In this document: one piece after another, positions 17,613 to 27,270 of the stretch
Position numbering within the stretch: the first letter of the stretch is position 1
Layout of the letters: every line of letters begins with the position of its first letter
Assembly (NCBI RefSeq): GCF_019753045.1
Contig: NZ_JAIELN010000003.1
Coordinates: 124,001-188,000, forward strand
Length of the DNA stretch: 64,000 nt
Reading direction: 5' to 3'
From: Hyphomicrobium sp.
GTDB lineage: Bacteria; Pseudomonadota; Alphaproteobacteria; Rhizobiales; Hyphomicrobiaceae
Position numbers and translations under genes: made by a program
Notes under the pieces: model-generated
Seen by the model: the letters and a program-made list of their open reading frames with translations, nothing else
The model's database searches: none
Told to the model about the DNA's origin: nothing

Positions 17613-18376
17613 GGGCTAACCGCTCGTACTCGTAAATGACTCCAACCCTTTTACAAATGAATGGCCGCAATTCCTATTGAAAGACTTTCGATTGGTTGAT
17701 TGATCCGTGATCGAACCGTTCGATTTGTGCAGCGTTGTGACGTCATTTGAGATTATGGGCCAGAGTGGCGCAATGATCAGCGGTGTTGTGCTCGCCGGGT
17801 GCACCAATCGGGTCTCAATACTGGTTGCCAATTCAATGGGAACATCCACGCCCGGTTGCCATCAAGCGGAGTCGATCTGCAGCTTAATGAGCGTGGCCGC
17901 GAAAGTGCTGTTGACGAAACGACGATTGGCTTGGTGGTGAGCCGCGAGAACATAGACGCGTGCGGATCTTTACGATAGGACGGTTGCATTGATAGTGCGC
18001 GTACATGCTTCGCGATTTTGAATATTTCATCATCGATTTTTTCATAGACATCAGAGCGGGCGATTTGCGCGTTCTGTGCACCTGAAAAATATACTGTCTT
18101 GATATTGGCTCGTGCGGAGACGCATCGGTGCGAAATTTATTCGTAAGACCGGAGGCGCGTGCCTCATCACAAAGTATCGTTGAGCGCGCTGTTGCGCGCG
18201 CAACATGGGCGATCCCTTGAAAACTCGATGATCCCTCCGCAGCCGATTGCCGGCTGTCGATCTCAGTTGCGTAACTGAAGTTCTCCTTAGTCCAAGTGCG
18301 TCACGCCGTTTGGCGGATTTTTCGACCATGCGACATCGCATGTCTTCAAAAGCCATGACGATTTGGGGATGGGACA
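17613..18376. other. 764-bp region with no supportable gene
   Basis: This stretch separates the leftward methyltransferase gene from the rightward glycosyltransferase gene. Several short frames of 60-110 codons occur on both strands, but none shows a recognisable motif, a convincing ribosome binding site or coding-like composition. It is more AT-rich than its surroundings by eye. It may hold two divergent promoters and gene remnants. Confidence 0.5.
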
Positions 18377-19468
18377 ATGCCAAAAATCGATGTGATTATG
18401 CCGGTAAGAAACGGCGAAAAATATATTGCTCGCGCCATTTCCAGCTTGGTTCCAGATGCGGAGTTCATCAACAAGCTCATCGTCATCAACGACGGATCGA
18501 ACGATCGAACCGCGTCCATACTCTCCGATTTGCGTTGGAACGGACGGCTCCAGATCATTCACCAGCCGCCGCTCGGGATCGTAAGAGCGCTCAATGGCGG
18601 ATTGAATGCCGCTGAGACGGCGCTTGTCGCGCGGATGGATGCCGACGATGTTTCGCTTCCCGGCCGATTGAAGGCGCAAATCGCTTATCTCGAGCGCTCG
18701 CCAAAGGTGGCAGCGGTCGGCTCGCAAGTGCTGTTGATCGACGCAGACGGTTTTCCGACCGGGGATACGTCCGCCTTTCCTCTGGCCAGTCGAGAGGTGC
18801 GGAGACAGCTCTATGAGCACGGCCGTTGTGTGGTCTCTCATCCCTCGGTCGTCATGAGGAAGGAAGCCGTGCTCGCTTGCGGCGCCTACCGCGCGCCATT
18901 CGAGCATGCCGAGGATTTCGATCTCTGGCTGAGATTGTCGGAACAGCATCCCATCGAGAATCTTGGGGACGTGTTCGTGCACCACCGCGTGCATCCGAAG
19001 GCAGTGTCGGAGCAGTTTCGATCCCGCCAATCGTTCTCTCGCGATCTTGCTCTTTACGCTGCTCGGGAGAGAGCGCGCTCGGGCACAGACCCATGTGACG
19101 GACTTTCAGGAATTCCCAATTTTGAAGAACTCATGGCGCGTTCAAGCGAACACGGCAGGATCGTGCAGGACCTCGGGACCGCGTACCACGCTATAGATGC
19201 GATATTCGAGAAGCGCCGCGCATCGATGACAGTCGCTGCGGCGCGTGCCATTTCCGCGCTTGCGAAAGAGCGGTATCTCGGCCAAAGCCGGCGCAACCGG
19301 TACGCACTATTGAGGAAGGCCGCTTGGACGTCGCTTAAGGATTTCCACTTTCGAACGGCATTCGAGACGTATTCCGCGTTCGTGCAATGCCGCGTGGCCG
19401 ATAGCAAATTCGTCCGGCGGATGCTCGAGAGCTCGCGCGCCGGAGAGGCACGGCCACGCCGCGCGTGA
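18377..19468 (+). CDS. Glycosyltransferase family 2
   Basis: A 363-residue cytoplasmic GT-A enzyme. The N-terminus IDVIMPVRNGEKYIARAI, the sugar-nucleotide segment VINDGSNDRT, the metal-binding MDADD near residue 88 and the EHAEDFDLWLRL acceptor motif near 175-186 are all in the GT2 order. A C-terminal Arg-rich extension of about 150 residues follows. The donor and acceptor are unknown. The gene stands alone, with no other cell-surface sugar genes adjacent. A GGGATGGG stretch lies seven bases before the ATG. Confidence 0.92.
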   Translation: MPKIDVIMPVRNGEKYIARAISSLVPDAEFINKLIVINDGSNDRTASILSDLRWNGRLQIIHQPPLGIVRALNGGLNAAETALVARMDADDVSLPGRLKAQIAYLERSPKVAAVGSQVLLIDADGFPTGDTSAFPLASREVRRQLYEHGRCVVSHPSVVMRKEAVLACGAYRAPFEHAEDFDLWLRLSEQHPIENLGDVFVHHRVHPKAVSEQFRSRQSFSRDLALYAARERARSGTDPCDGLSGIPNFEELMARSSEHGRIVQDLGTAYHAIDAIFEKRRASMTVAAARAISALAKERYLGQSRRNRYALLRKAAWTSLKDFHFRTAFETYSAFVQCRVADSKFVRRMLESSRAGEARPRRA

Positions 19469-19536
19469 CGATCGGCAAGTGCCATGCCAGTGTCGACGCA
19501 CAGGCGCGCGGCTCTTTGAAGTGCGGCGCCAGTCGA

Positions 19537-20670
19537 TCAGACCCGTAGCCAACGGCCGCCGACGGCGACGCCGATAACGAGGATCGCGACTGCGGCAAAT
19601 GCCATGGGCAGGCCGATGACTTGTGCGACGAAGCCGATGGCCGCAGGGCCCGTAAGGATGCCGAAGTAACCGATCATGGTCACGGCCGGCACGGCGATGT
19701 GCTCGGGCATCGTCGTCTGCTGTCCGATCGCCGTGAAAAAGATCGGAACGACATTCGCGCTGCCGATGCCGACAAGACCAAAGCCGAGGATCGTTCCCCA
19801 CGCGTAGGGCACGAGTGTTACGATTAGCAGGCCGATAGCGGCGCAAAGCGGACCTGCAAGCAGTACAACTCTACGTCCGATCCGTTCGACGACGGCGTCA
19901 CCCGTCAATCGGCCAATGGTCATCGCAAGGGCAAAAGCGGCATAAGCTGCGCCGCCCATCGATGGATCGACGTTCCGGTTGTCGGTCATGAAGACCGCGC
20001 TCCAGTCCAGGACAGCGCCCTCGGCCAGAAACATGACAAAGCAAAGAAGCGCGATGAGGAGCACGACGCCATGTGGTATCGCGAAGGCAGAGCCGTCACC
20101 TTCGGCGCCGTAGGGCAGAAGGTATGGCGCTGCTGCAGCCATCGCTGCGACTGCGACGACTACAACGATGATTGCGGCCATGAACGGTGTGGCCCCCGAA
20201 GAAAGAACCAGAGTCATCACGCCGACGCCCGCCAGGCCCCCCACGCTAAACAGGCCGTGGAAGCCGGACATCATCGCACGGCCACTTTCCCGCTCGACGA
20301 TGATCGCTTGGATGTTCATCACGCAATCGAGCGTTCCTTCGCCCGAGCCGAAAATAAAAAGCATGACGACGAGCAAGGGAACGGATGACGTTAGTGCGAG
20401 AACCGGCAGCGAGACTACGATGCAAAGCGCGCCCAACAGGATCACCGGCCGGCAGCCGTATCGCTTCGACAAGATACCGGCTAGCGGCATTGCGATGACG
20501 GAACCGGCGCCGAGGCACAATAGAAGAAGGCCTAAGGCTGCATCGCTCAGTTCGCTCCGATCCTTCACATAAGGCACGAGCGGCGCCCAGGCGGCGAGGG
20601 TGAATCCGGAGACGAAGAATGCAGCTCGTGTCGAAAATTGTTCTTTTCTGCCGGGTGCGGATGCGGACAT
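19537..20670 (-). CDS. MFS transporter (YbjJ-like)
   Basis: A 377-residue permease with twelve predicted helices in two halves. The first cytoplasmic loop carries GILSKRYGCRPVILLG, the MFS motif A variant, and the second half has a weaker equivalent GDAVVERIGRRVVLLAG. Members of this type are annotated as sugar or drug transporters; the substrate is unknown. The frame is open upstream to 20805, but the ATG at 20670 directly precedes the first helix. The 329 bp upstream (20671-20999) show no gene. Confidence 0.88.
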   Translation of the reverse strand: MSASAPGRKEQFSTRAAFFVSGFTLAAWAPLVPYVKDRSELSDAALGLLLLCLGAGSVIAMPLAGILSKRYGCRPVILLGALCIVVSLPVLALTSSVPLLVVMLFIFGSGEGTLDCVMNIQAIIVERESGRAMMSGFHGLFSVGGLAGVGVMTLVLSSGATPFMAAIIVVVVAVAAMAAAAPYLLPYGAEGDGSAFAIPHGVVLLIALLCFVMFLAEGAVLDWSAVFMTDNRNVDPSMGGAAYAAFALAMTIGRLTGDAVVERIGRRVVLLAGPLCAAIGLLIVTLVPYAWGTILGFGLVGIGSANVVPIFFTAIGQQTTMPEHIAVPAVTMIGYFGILTGPAAIGFVAQVIGLPMAFAAVAILVIGVAVGGRWLRV

Positions 20671-20999
20671 TACTGCCGTCTTGCCTTGTTTCGCCGCCAC
20701 TCGGGGTGCCGGATGAGGTATCTGAGAATCGCTCAGCCCTTTTAGGGGAACCTCATTTCTTTTTCCTTGCGGCGGGTTATCCCGGGGGGAGTGCGTTCCG
20801 CCCAAGGTCGGTGCCTCTTGATGTCGAGGTGAGGGGACATCGTTGTGGGATGCGGGCTCGTCACGGCGCCTGACCCAAGGCGCATGCCCGCAAAGGGAAG
20901 ATCCGAGTTCGTCACTCAGGCTGGCACAAACAACTCTCTATCAAAGGTACAAGACAGAGAGCGGGCAGACGTTCAACGGGATACGACTTAACGAGTCGC

Positions 21000-21437
21000 T
21001 CAGCGGCTTATCACCATTGCGATATCCCGAAGCACGCGCGTCTCGAGCATCACTTCGTCGAGGCGGTATTTCAAGATGTCGCCGATGCTTATGATGCCGA
21101 CGATGCGCGCACCGTCTTTCACGGGGATGTGCCTGATCCGGCGCTCCGTCATCATTCGGGCCGTGTCCGATATGGCATCGTCCGGCGCGCAGGTCACGAC
21201 GCCTTGGGTCATGATATCGGATACGCGCAATGTGCAGACGTTTTCACCGTGGATAGCAACGCCACGGGAAATATCTCGTTCGGAAATGATGCCGTCGAGG
21301 GTGCTGCCGCCCGAACTCACGACCAGAGCGCCCACGTTTTCCTGGACGAGCCGGCGTGCGACGTTGCGGACGGTATCGGTGGGGCGCACCGTCAACACTT
21401 CGGTCCCCTTCACCTCCAAAATGTCTGCGATAAGCAT
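21000..21437 (-). CDS. Tandem CBS-domain protein
   Basis: A 145-residue soluble protein made of two CBS domains: the first around TVRNVARRLVQENVGALVV with the following DGIISERDISRG, the second around SDTARMMTERRIRHIPV with IVGIISIGDILKYR. Stand-alone CBS pairs bind adenine nucleotides and act as energy sensors on partner proteins, which cannot be identified here. The ATG at 21437 is preceded by CGGAGGCG, a strong ribosome binding site, and replaces an upstream in-frame ATG at 21476. Confidence 0.93.
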   Translation of the reverse strand: MLIADILEVKGTEVLTVRPTDTVRNVARRLVQENVGALVVSSGGSTLDGIISERDISRGVAIHGENVCTLRVSDIMTQGVVTCAPDDAISDTARMMTERRIRHIPVKDGARIVGIISIGDILKYRLDEVMLETRVLRDIAMVISR

Positions 21438-21681
21438 GGCGCGCCTCCGGGTTTGCACTGGTGTCAATATCGACACCGCAGAGACCTGAAAGCACTAGTG
21501 GGACCTCATCGCGGGTGAAGGTCAAGAGTTTGCGACGCTCGAATCCGACAACTTATTTGTGATGGGAAACGCCGAGGCAACCGGATCGTCGGTATGCGAT
21601 CCGATCGCGTTAGGAGATGGCGGCAACATACTTTCGATTTTCGGCAAGAATTAATAATATGGTGCGGATGCGCCGGCCGGC

Positions 21682-22809
21682 TCAGCGCTTTGCTTCCTTC
21701 TCGATCAGCCAGCGCTTCCGTTCGCCCCCCCAACGGTACCCGGACAGCGAGCCGTCATTTCGAACGACGCGGTGGCAGGGAATGGCTACCGCGAGTTTGT
21801 TGGCTGCGCACGCTGCCGCAACGGCGCGTACCGCTTTCGGCATGCCAATGCGATCGGCGATTTCGGAGTAAGTCGCCGTTGTTCCAGCGGGTATTTCGCG
21901 GAGCGCTTGCCAGACTCGATGTTGAAAGGCCGTTCCGCGCACGTCGAGCGGAAGGCCGAGGCCTGTGCCGGGGGCTTCGACGAGGCCAATGACTTTAGCC
22001 ATGACGTCCTCGTATGCGCGATCGCCGCCAATCAGCGTGGCTTTGGAAAAACGGTCTTGGAGATTGTGAATCAGCGTCTCGGGATCGTCTCCGAGGAGAA
22101 TTGCTGCAATGCCTTTGTCGCTGCTGGCGACGAGAATTGTGCCTAACGAGCACTCGCCGACGGCAAAGCGCATTTCAGCATTTGTGCCGCCGGAGCGGAA
22201 GTCAGTCGGTGTCATGCCCAGAACATCGTTGGAGTTGGCGTAGAATCGGCTGCTGGAGTTGAAGCCGGCCTCGTGAATCGCTTCGGTTACTGAATTTGTT
22301 TTCGAAAGCGTGGTGCGCAGCCGCTGCTGACGACAGGCGACGGCGTAGGCCTTGGGTGTAATCCCCGTGATCGCTTTGAATACGCGATGAAAATGGTATG
22401 TGCTCAGTTCGACTGCGGCCGCTAGTTGGCCGAGGTTCGGCGGCTCTTCGGCTGCCTCGATCATCCGGCAGGCTTCGGCGACCTTGGCCGCGATGCGATC
22501 GTACGGCGACGTTTCGTTGGGCTTGCAGCGCTTGCACGCACGAAATCCGGCGGCCTCCGCTTCGCGGCATGTTTTGTGAAATGCCACGTTTTCACGTCGC
22601 GCCAAGCGTGCCGGGCACGACGGCCGGCAATACACGCCGGTGCTTGCAACGGAATAGTAGATCTTGCCGTCGAACGCGCGATTCCGGGCTTTGACGGCGT
22701 TCCAGAAAATGTCGTCGGCGGCCGAGTGCGTTGCAGCCGGCTTTGCGAGCACGCGAACCATGGTTTTCGCTTTTCCTGTGTTCATGGTTTCGCAAGATAG
22801 ACGCGGCAT
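21682..22809 (-). CDS. ada: Ada: methylphosphotriester-DNA/O6-methylguanine-DNA methyltransferase and transcription activator
   Basis: A 375-residue bifunctional repair protein. The N-terminal zinc domain has Cys61 and Cys65 in VYCRPSCPAR and Cys92/Cys95 in CKRC; the AraC-type helix-turn-helix follows at about 110-190; the C-terminal domain carries the acceptor Cys345 in IPCHRV. It removes alkyl groups from DNA, and methylation of the N-terminal domain turns it into an activator of the adaptive response. The start is uncertain: an ATG at 22785 is also possible. It is divergent from the efflux operon. Confidence 0.94.
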   Translation of the reverse strand: MPRLSCETMNTGKAKTMVRVLAKPAATHSAADDIFWNAVKARNRAFDGKIYYSVASTGVYCRPSCPARLARRENVAFHKTCREAEAAGFRACKRCKPNETSPYDRIAAKVAEACRMIEAAEEPPNLGQLAAAVELSTYHFHRVFKAITGITPKAYAVACRQQRLRTTLSKTNSVTEAIHEAGFNSSSRFYANSNDVLGMTPTDFRSGGTNAEMRFAVGECSLGTILVASSDKGIAAILLGDDPETLIHNLQDRFSKATLIGGDRAYEDVMAKVIGLVEAPGTGLGLPLDVRGTAFQHRVWQALREIPAGTTATYSEIADRIGMPKAVRAVAAACAANKLAVAIPCHRVVRNDGSLSGYRWGGERKRWLIEKEAKR

Positions 22810-22985
22810 TCGGTGGCCGCACTCCGCTCCTTGCTCTCAAATTAGGAAAGTGGAGCGGCAATGCGAATGTTACCGATATGAGCGATTTGATGCAAACCTG
22901 CGAGGCCGTCGCGCAAAGCACCGTCTCTTAACAACTGAGGGCTGAAATTACCCCCGGTTGCCGCTCGTGCGGTCCATGCGGCTGG

Positions 22986-24989
22986 ATGTCGAAGGACGCC
23001 ATGACAGCCTCTGTCGGCGAGGAAAGATCTGGAAGCGGCTTTACGCACGTCGTTGCCACCGCACGGCCGCCGTTGTTTTTCGGTTTGCGATTGGCGACGG
23101 CGGTGTGCCTAGCGCTCTTTGCAGCATTCTATCTCCAGCTCGATACGCCTTACTGGGCCGGAACGTCGGCGGCGATCGTTTGCCAGCCGGTCGTCGGGGC
23201 GTCGCTGTTCAAGGGCGTGTTCCGGCTAGTAGGAACGCTCGTCGGTGCGGTTGCTGCAGTCGTACTTACAGCTGTCTTTCCGCAGGACCGCTTCGGATTT
23301 CTGTTCGGAATGCTCGTCTGGGCCGCGGCATGCTCTTTCGTTTCGACGTTGTTGAAGAACTTTGCATCATATGGGGCGTTGCTGGCGGGTTATACGCTCA
23401 TCATTATCGCCAACAATTCCATTCCGGATCCCGACCATATCTTCTTCATTGCCATCAATCGCACGTCAGAAATCAGCATAGGGATCGTCAGCGGAACTCT
23501 GGTGATAGCGCTGACAGATATCGGCGACTCGCCTCAGCGATTGCAGATGCTGTTGTCGCAGCTCATCGAAGAGATTGCTCAGCATTTCGAGGGCATACTC
23601 GCCGATCCGTGGAACGCCACGGCTCCTGAGACGAGGCGCATTCTGGTAAAGCGCATATCGGCTCTCGTCCCGGTCGTTGATCAGGCGGCAGGCGAGTCGG
23701 CGGAAATCATGCAGAGGAGAGCTATACTCCGTGTCGCGCTGGATGGTCTCTATACAGCAATTTCCGGCGCGCGCGTCGTGGAGACGCATCTGCGTGCGCT
23801 TTCTCAGGCCGAGGCGCATCGCGTCGTGGCGGCGATTTCGGACATGCTTCCTCCCGATTGGAGCCGCGGGCTGGCGCGCGATCGTAATGCCGAGGCGGCT
23901 CTGGTCCGCAAGTTCATGGCTGTCAAGACTAACGATGCCTCATTGCGGCTTGCCGCAGACGCGAGTGCGGAAGTTGCGTCGGGTCTCGAATCTGCAGCTA
24001 ACGGGCTCGCACTATTATGCGATCCGGCGCATGCGCGGGATATTTTCCGCATTCCGAGCATCGTCGTAGCCGACTATCTTCCCGCTCTCGTCAATGCCGT
24101 GCGCGTCTTCATCGGCGTCGGAGCGGTGGTGATCTTTTGGATCATCTCCCAATGGCCGGACGGGCTTTTCGCCGTGACGTTCGCAGCGGTGACGATCATG
24201 CTGTTCGCGCCAGTATTGGATGGGTCCGCCAAAGCCGCGTTGGGACTGGTCATCGGCACGCTGTTCACGGCGGTGTTCGCCGGCGTACTCAAGTTCACGG
24301 CTCTGATCAATCACGAGACGTTTCTGGCATTCAGTCTCATCTTATCAATCGCGCTCATACCGTTTGGGGCGTTATCTGCCTTGCCGTCCTTCGCGCCTTA
24401 CTTCATCGCTGCAACGATCAATTTCGTGCCGCTCGTTGCGCCAACGAACGTGATGGTTTTCGATCCGCAGGTTTATCTGAATACGGCTTTCAGCCTGCTA
24501 GCCGGCTGCGCGGCGGGAGCCGTTACCCTGATGCTCATACCTCAGCCGTCTCCAAATACCCGGGCGCAGCGTCTGGTCGACCTATCCATTCGCGACCTTC
24601 GGCGTCTCGCTGCGGGACGACGACCTTGGACGCTCATGCAGTGGCAGGGACGCATGTACTCGCGGTTGGCGGCGCTACCTCCAGACTGCGAGCCGGTTCA
24701 GCGATCGCGGTTGGCGGCCACACTGACGGTCGGCGTGCAGGTCATTCGATTGCGGCACTTGGCAATGGATCGCCGGACCGCCGCGGAAGTATCGGACATT
24801 CTCGCCGCATTAGCCGCCGGAAATTTACCGAGGCTTCAGTATGGATTGGCAGAGCTTGACAAGGAGATCGCGTCGATCCCGGATGAACAATCCGGCATGC
24901 GCGGGAGAATGCGTGCGCGGGCGATGCTGCTCGCCATATCGGAGGCCGTAGAGCGCCAGGGCGATTATTTCGGAAGCCAGCCGTCATGA
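22986..24989 (+). CDS. FUSC-family inner-membrane efflux pump (AaeB-like)
   Basis: A 667-residue membrane protein with two sets of about five to six helices (residues 20-180 and 360-530) separated and followed by long cytoplasmic stretches, the layout of fusaric-acid-resistance/AaeB pumps. With the downstream DUF1656 and HlyD genes it forms an AaeXAB-type unit, which exports aromatic carboxylic acids in E. coli. The substrate here is not known. Its last bases overlap the next start as ATGA. Either the ATG at 22986 or one at 23001 could initiate. Confidence 0.9.
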   Translation: MSKDAMTASVGEERSGSGFTHVVATARPPLFFGLRLATAVCLALFAAFYLQLDTPYWAGTSAAIVCQPVVGASLFKGVFRLVGTLVGAVAAVVLTAVFPQDRFGFLFGMLVWAAACSFVSTLLKNFASYGALLAGYTLIIIANNSIPDPDHIFFIAINRTSEISIGIVSGTLVIALTDIGDSPQRLQMLLSQLIEEIAQHFEGILADPWNATAPETRRILVKRISALVPVVDQAAGESAEIMQRRAILRVALDGLYTAISGARVVETHLRALSQAEAHRVVAAISDMLPPDWSRGLARDRNAEAALVRKFMAVKTNDASLRLAADASAEVASGLESAANGLALLCDPAHARDIFRIPSIVVADYLPALVNAVRVFIGVGAVVIFWIISQWPDGLFAVTFAAVTIMLFAPVLDGSAKAALGLVIGTLFTAVFAGVLKFTALINHETFLAFSLILSIALIPFGALSALPSFAPYFIAATINFVPLVAPTNVMVFDPQVYLNTAFSLLAGCAAGAVTLMLIPQPSPNTRAQRLVDLSIRDLRRLAAGRRPWTLMQWQGRMYSRLAALPPDCEPVQRSRLAATLTVGVQVIRLRHLAMDRRTAAEVSDILAALAAGNLPRLQYGLAELDKEIASIPDEQSGMRGRMRARAMLLAISEAVERQGDYFGSQPS

Positions 24990-25204
24990 GATTTGTCGAG
25001 ATCAACATCGAGGGCGTTCTTATCTCGCCGTTTGTGCCACTGATGGTGCTGGCCTTCGCGATTACGATGGGATTGCGCGTCATCGCGGTGGAGTTCGGAT
25101 GGATGCGACACGTTTGGCATCCGGCTCTCTTGGAGTTTTCGGTATTTCTCATCGTTCTGACGGCCACCGTCCTGATCTTTGGAAACCTTAGAATCTATAA
25201 CTAG
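24986..25204 (+). CDS. DUF1656 small membrane protein (AaeX-like)
   Basis: A 72-residue protein with two hydrophobic helices flanking a charged central loop, and N-terminal residues FVEINIEGVLISPF typical of DUF1656. It always sits between the FUSC and HlyD genes in AaeXAB-like operons, and it overlaps the FUSC stop by four bases here, so translation is coupled. Its exact contribution to the pump is not established. Confidence 0.92.
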   Translation: MRFVEINIEGVLISPFVPLMVLAFAITMGLRVIAVEFGWMRHVWHPALLEFSVFLIVLTATVLIFGNLRIYN

Positions 25205-25214
25205 GTTCGGCATC

Positions 25215-26231
25215 ATGCCGGAGATCGCATCAACCACTCGGAAGTTGCCACCGACCAAGCCAGCCGGCCGTGAGACGACAGCTGTCTATGATCCGCCGTC
25301 GATCAAGAGGCGGCTTCGGGTGCTGCCGATACTTGCGACGCTCTCCATCGCTGCGGTCGCCGCGGGGGCCGTGTGGATCTTGTGGCAGAATTATATGGGG
25401 AAGCCGTGGACGCGCGACGGGACGGTGCGTGCCTACGTCGTGATGCTGGCACCGGAGGTTTCGGGCAAGGTGATCGAACTCCCCATCAAGGACAATCAAC
25501 TCGTCCATAAGGGCGATTTGCTGATGAAGATCGATCCACGCGACTACCATGTTGCGGTGGACCTGGCCAAGGCGGCCATCAAGCAGGCCGAGGCGGATCT
25601 AGCAAACAAGAACGCGCAGCAAGCGCGACGGAATGCTCTGACCGATCTGGCGACTTCGGTAGAAGAGAAGCAAACGTATACGTCGTCAGCGCAGATGGCC
25701 GAAGCCGCGCTGGCGCAGCACAATGCACAACTTACACAGGCGAACATCAACCTCGAGCGCACCGAGCTCAGATCGCCCGTGAACGGATGGATTACGAATC
25801 TTCTGACGCGGCAAGGCGATTATGCGACGGCGGGGCAGCAGGTCATGTCCATCGTCGACGCGGATTCGTTCTGGCTCGACGGCTATTTCGAAGAGACAGC
25901 GGTCAATCAAATCCGCGACGGCGATACAGCGAAGATCTGGCTGCTCGGCTATGACAACGTCTTATACGGACGCGTCGATAGCGTTGCCCGTGGTATCGTG
26001 GTGTCCAACGCGACGCCAGGTAACAGCGGGCTCGCGAACGTCAATCCGATCTTCACCTGGGTGAGACTGGCGCAACGTGTTCCCGTGCGAATTCATTTCG
26101 ACAAGATCCCGAAAGATCTGCGCCTCGTCATCGGCATGACGGCAACGATCGAGATCGAACCAAAAGAGAAACCCGGCACTCACCGCGTACAGCACCCGTT
26201 GTTCGACATTCGGTTATTTATTTCAAAATAG
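25215..26231 (+). CDS. HlyD-family periplasmic adaptor (AaeA-like)
   Basis: A 338-residue membrane-fusion protein: a cytoplasmic N-terminus, one transmembrane helix (about residues 35-57), then a biotinyl-lipoyl half (AYVVMLAPEVSGKV and VINGWITN-like ELRSPVNGWI), a coiled-coil hairpin (about 105-170) and a beta-barrel domain. It links the FUSC pump to an outer-membrane channel. An upstream in-frame start at 25179 lies inside the DUF1656 gene and is less likely than the ATG at 25215. Confidence 0.92.
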   Translation: MPEIASTTRKLPPTKPAGRETTAVYDPPSIKRRLRVLPILATLSIAAVAAGAVWILWQNYMGKPWTRDGTVRAYVVMLAPEVSGKVIELPIKDNQLVHKGDLLMKIDPRDYHVAVDLAKAAIKQAEADLANKNAQQARRNALTDLATSVEEKQTYTSSAQMAEAALAQHNAQLTQANINLERTELRSPVNGWITNLLTRQGDYATAGQQVMSIVDADSFWLDGYFEETAVNQIRDGDTAKIWLLGYDNVLYGRVDSVARGIVVSNATPGNSGLANVNPIFTWVRLAQRVPVRIHFDKIPKDLRLVIGMTATIEIEPKEKPGTHRVQHPLFDIRLFISK

Positions 26232-26284
26232 AAGGAACTGCGGTCGGTCCCTGCCGTTGTCCGGCAAACTCCGAGGACGGTTCC

Positions 26285-26464
26285 ATGTCGCCATTTTCGC
26301 AAAGCATCGCCCAGAAACTGAGAATTGCTTCGAGCAAGGAATTGGCGGAGCGATATGCACGACGCCAACAGCGCGCGAGAGAGGTCCAGGACCGATGGGG
26401 GAGGACGGTCACCGTTGTGAATTTTCAACGGCGCCCCAGGTCGAACGGTCTTCTCGATGAATAG
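26285..26464 (+). CDS. Small basic protein (possible)
   Basis: A 59-codon open frame with GAGGACGG before its ATG gives an Arg/Gln-rich peptide (a central helical stretch with several Arg, then RTVTVVNFQRRPRSN and a stop). It fills much of the gap after the HlyD gene and has a good ribosome binding site, but I recognise no family. Confidence 0.4.
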   Translation: MSPFSQSIAQKLRIASSKELAERYARRQQRAREVQDRWGRTVTVVNFQRRPRSNGLLDE

Positions 26465-26589
26465 AGGGGCTTACGGCTCTCCTTAAGTCGTCGCCTTCAT
26501 GATCCCGCGCCCAGGTCAGAGAGTAAGCCTTTGTTTACTCCGCTACGGCACAGTTGTTCGAAATCTGTTCAGATTTGGAGTCATCTGTG

Positions 26590-27090
26590 ATGCGTAGCTC
26601 GCGGTCGTGGGGCCCTGCCGCCCTGGCTATCCTTCTCGCCATGCCGCTAACCGGGGCTCTCGCCGAAGACGCCGAAATGGAAAGTGCGTCGGCTGAAGGT
26701 TCGCAGCTTGCACCGGCCGGGCCGGCCGCCGATCCGCAAAATACCGCGAACAATCTCAACACGGTCCCCGAGGATGGGATGGGTTCGCCAAACCGCGCGG
26801 GGCCGGAAAATGCTTTCATACGCCAGCTGATCGCGTCGCGCCCGAATGAGGATCTGGTGATCTGCGTGGCCGGATGCTTCTCCGACCGCGATCGCGTGGT
26901 CTATGCGCAACCTGCCGATAAGCCCGTTCGCATCCCGGTCGCTTCGCAGTCATCGGTATCCGGGCCGATGCAAAATCCTGGTCAGAAGATCGACCGGTCG
27001 GCGAAGCCCGGCAAGGCTGCTGCGGCAGACAGCCGGATGATGCCGTCGCAGGATCCGCATGCGGCCGCCGTCATCAACCGCGCGGACTGA
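26590..27090 (+). CDS. Exported protein with a single Cys pair, function unknown
   Basis: A 166-residue protein with a signal peptide cleaved near residue 24 (GALA/EDAEM). The mature part is acidic and Ala/Pro-rich; near residue 90 it contains DLVICVAGCFSDRDRVVYAQ with two cysteines four apart, the only well-ordered-looking part. GGAG lies nine bases before the ATG at 26590. I recognise no family. Confidence 0.65.
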   Translation: MRSSRSWGPAALAILLAMPLTGALAEDAEMESASAEGSQLAPAGPAADPQNTANNLNTVPEDGMGSPNRAGPENAFIRQLIASRPNEDLVICVAGCFSDRDRVVYAQPADKPVRIPVASQSSVSGPMQNPGQKIDRSAKPGKAAAADSRMMPSQDPHAAAVINRAD

Positions 27091-27270
27091 AGCCCGACTG
27101 ACTGAAGCCAGCCGAATTTCCCTCGATTTGTTCATTTTGTTCAGCTTGGTCAGCTGAACAATTGCGATGATGTAATCCGCGGGGCGCCGACGGATCACGA
27201 AGACGTCTCCGTTGTTATTCCCGATGGCCGGCAGCATTTTTTGCCTATCCCCGGCCGAAGGAGAACGCTC

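Noticed and set aside
22824..22858. CCGCTCC/GGAGCGG inverted repeat between ada and the FUSC gene
   Set aside because: Only seven bases in each arm with a 21-base spacer; expected by chance in GC-rich DNA.
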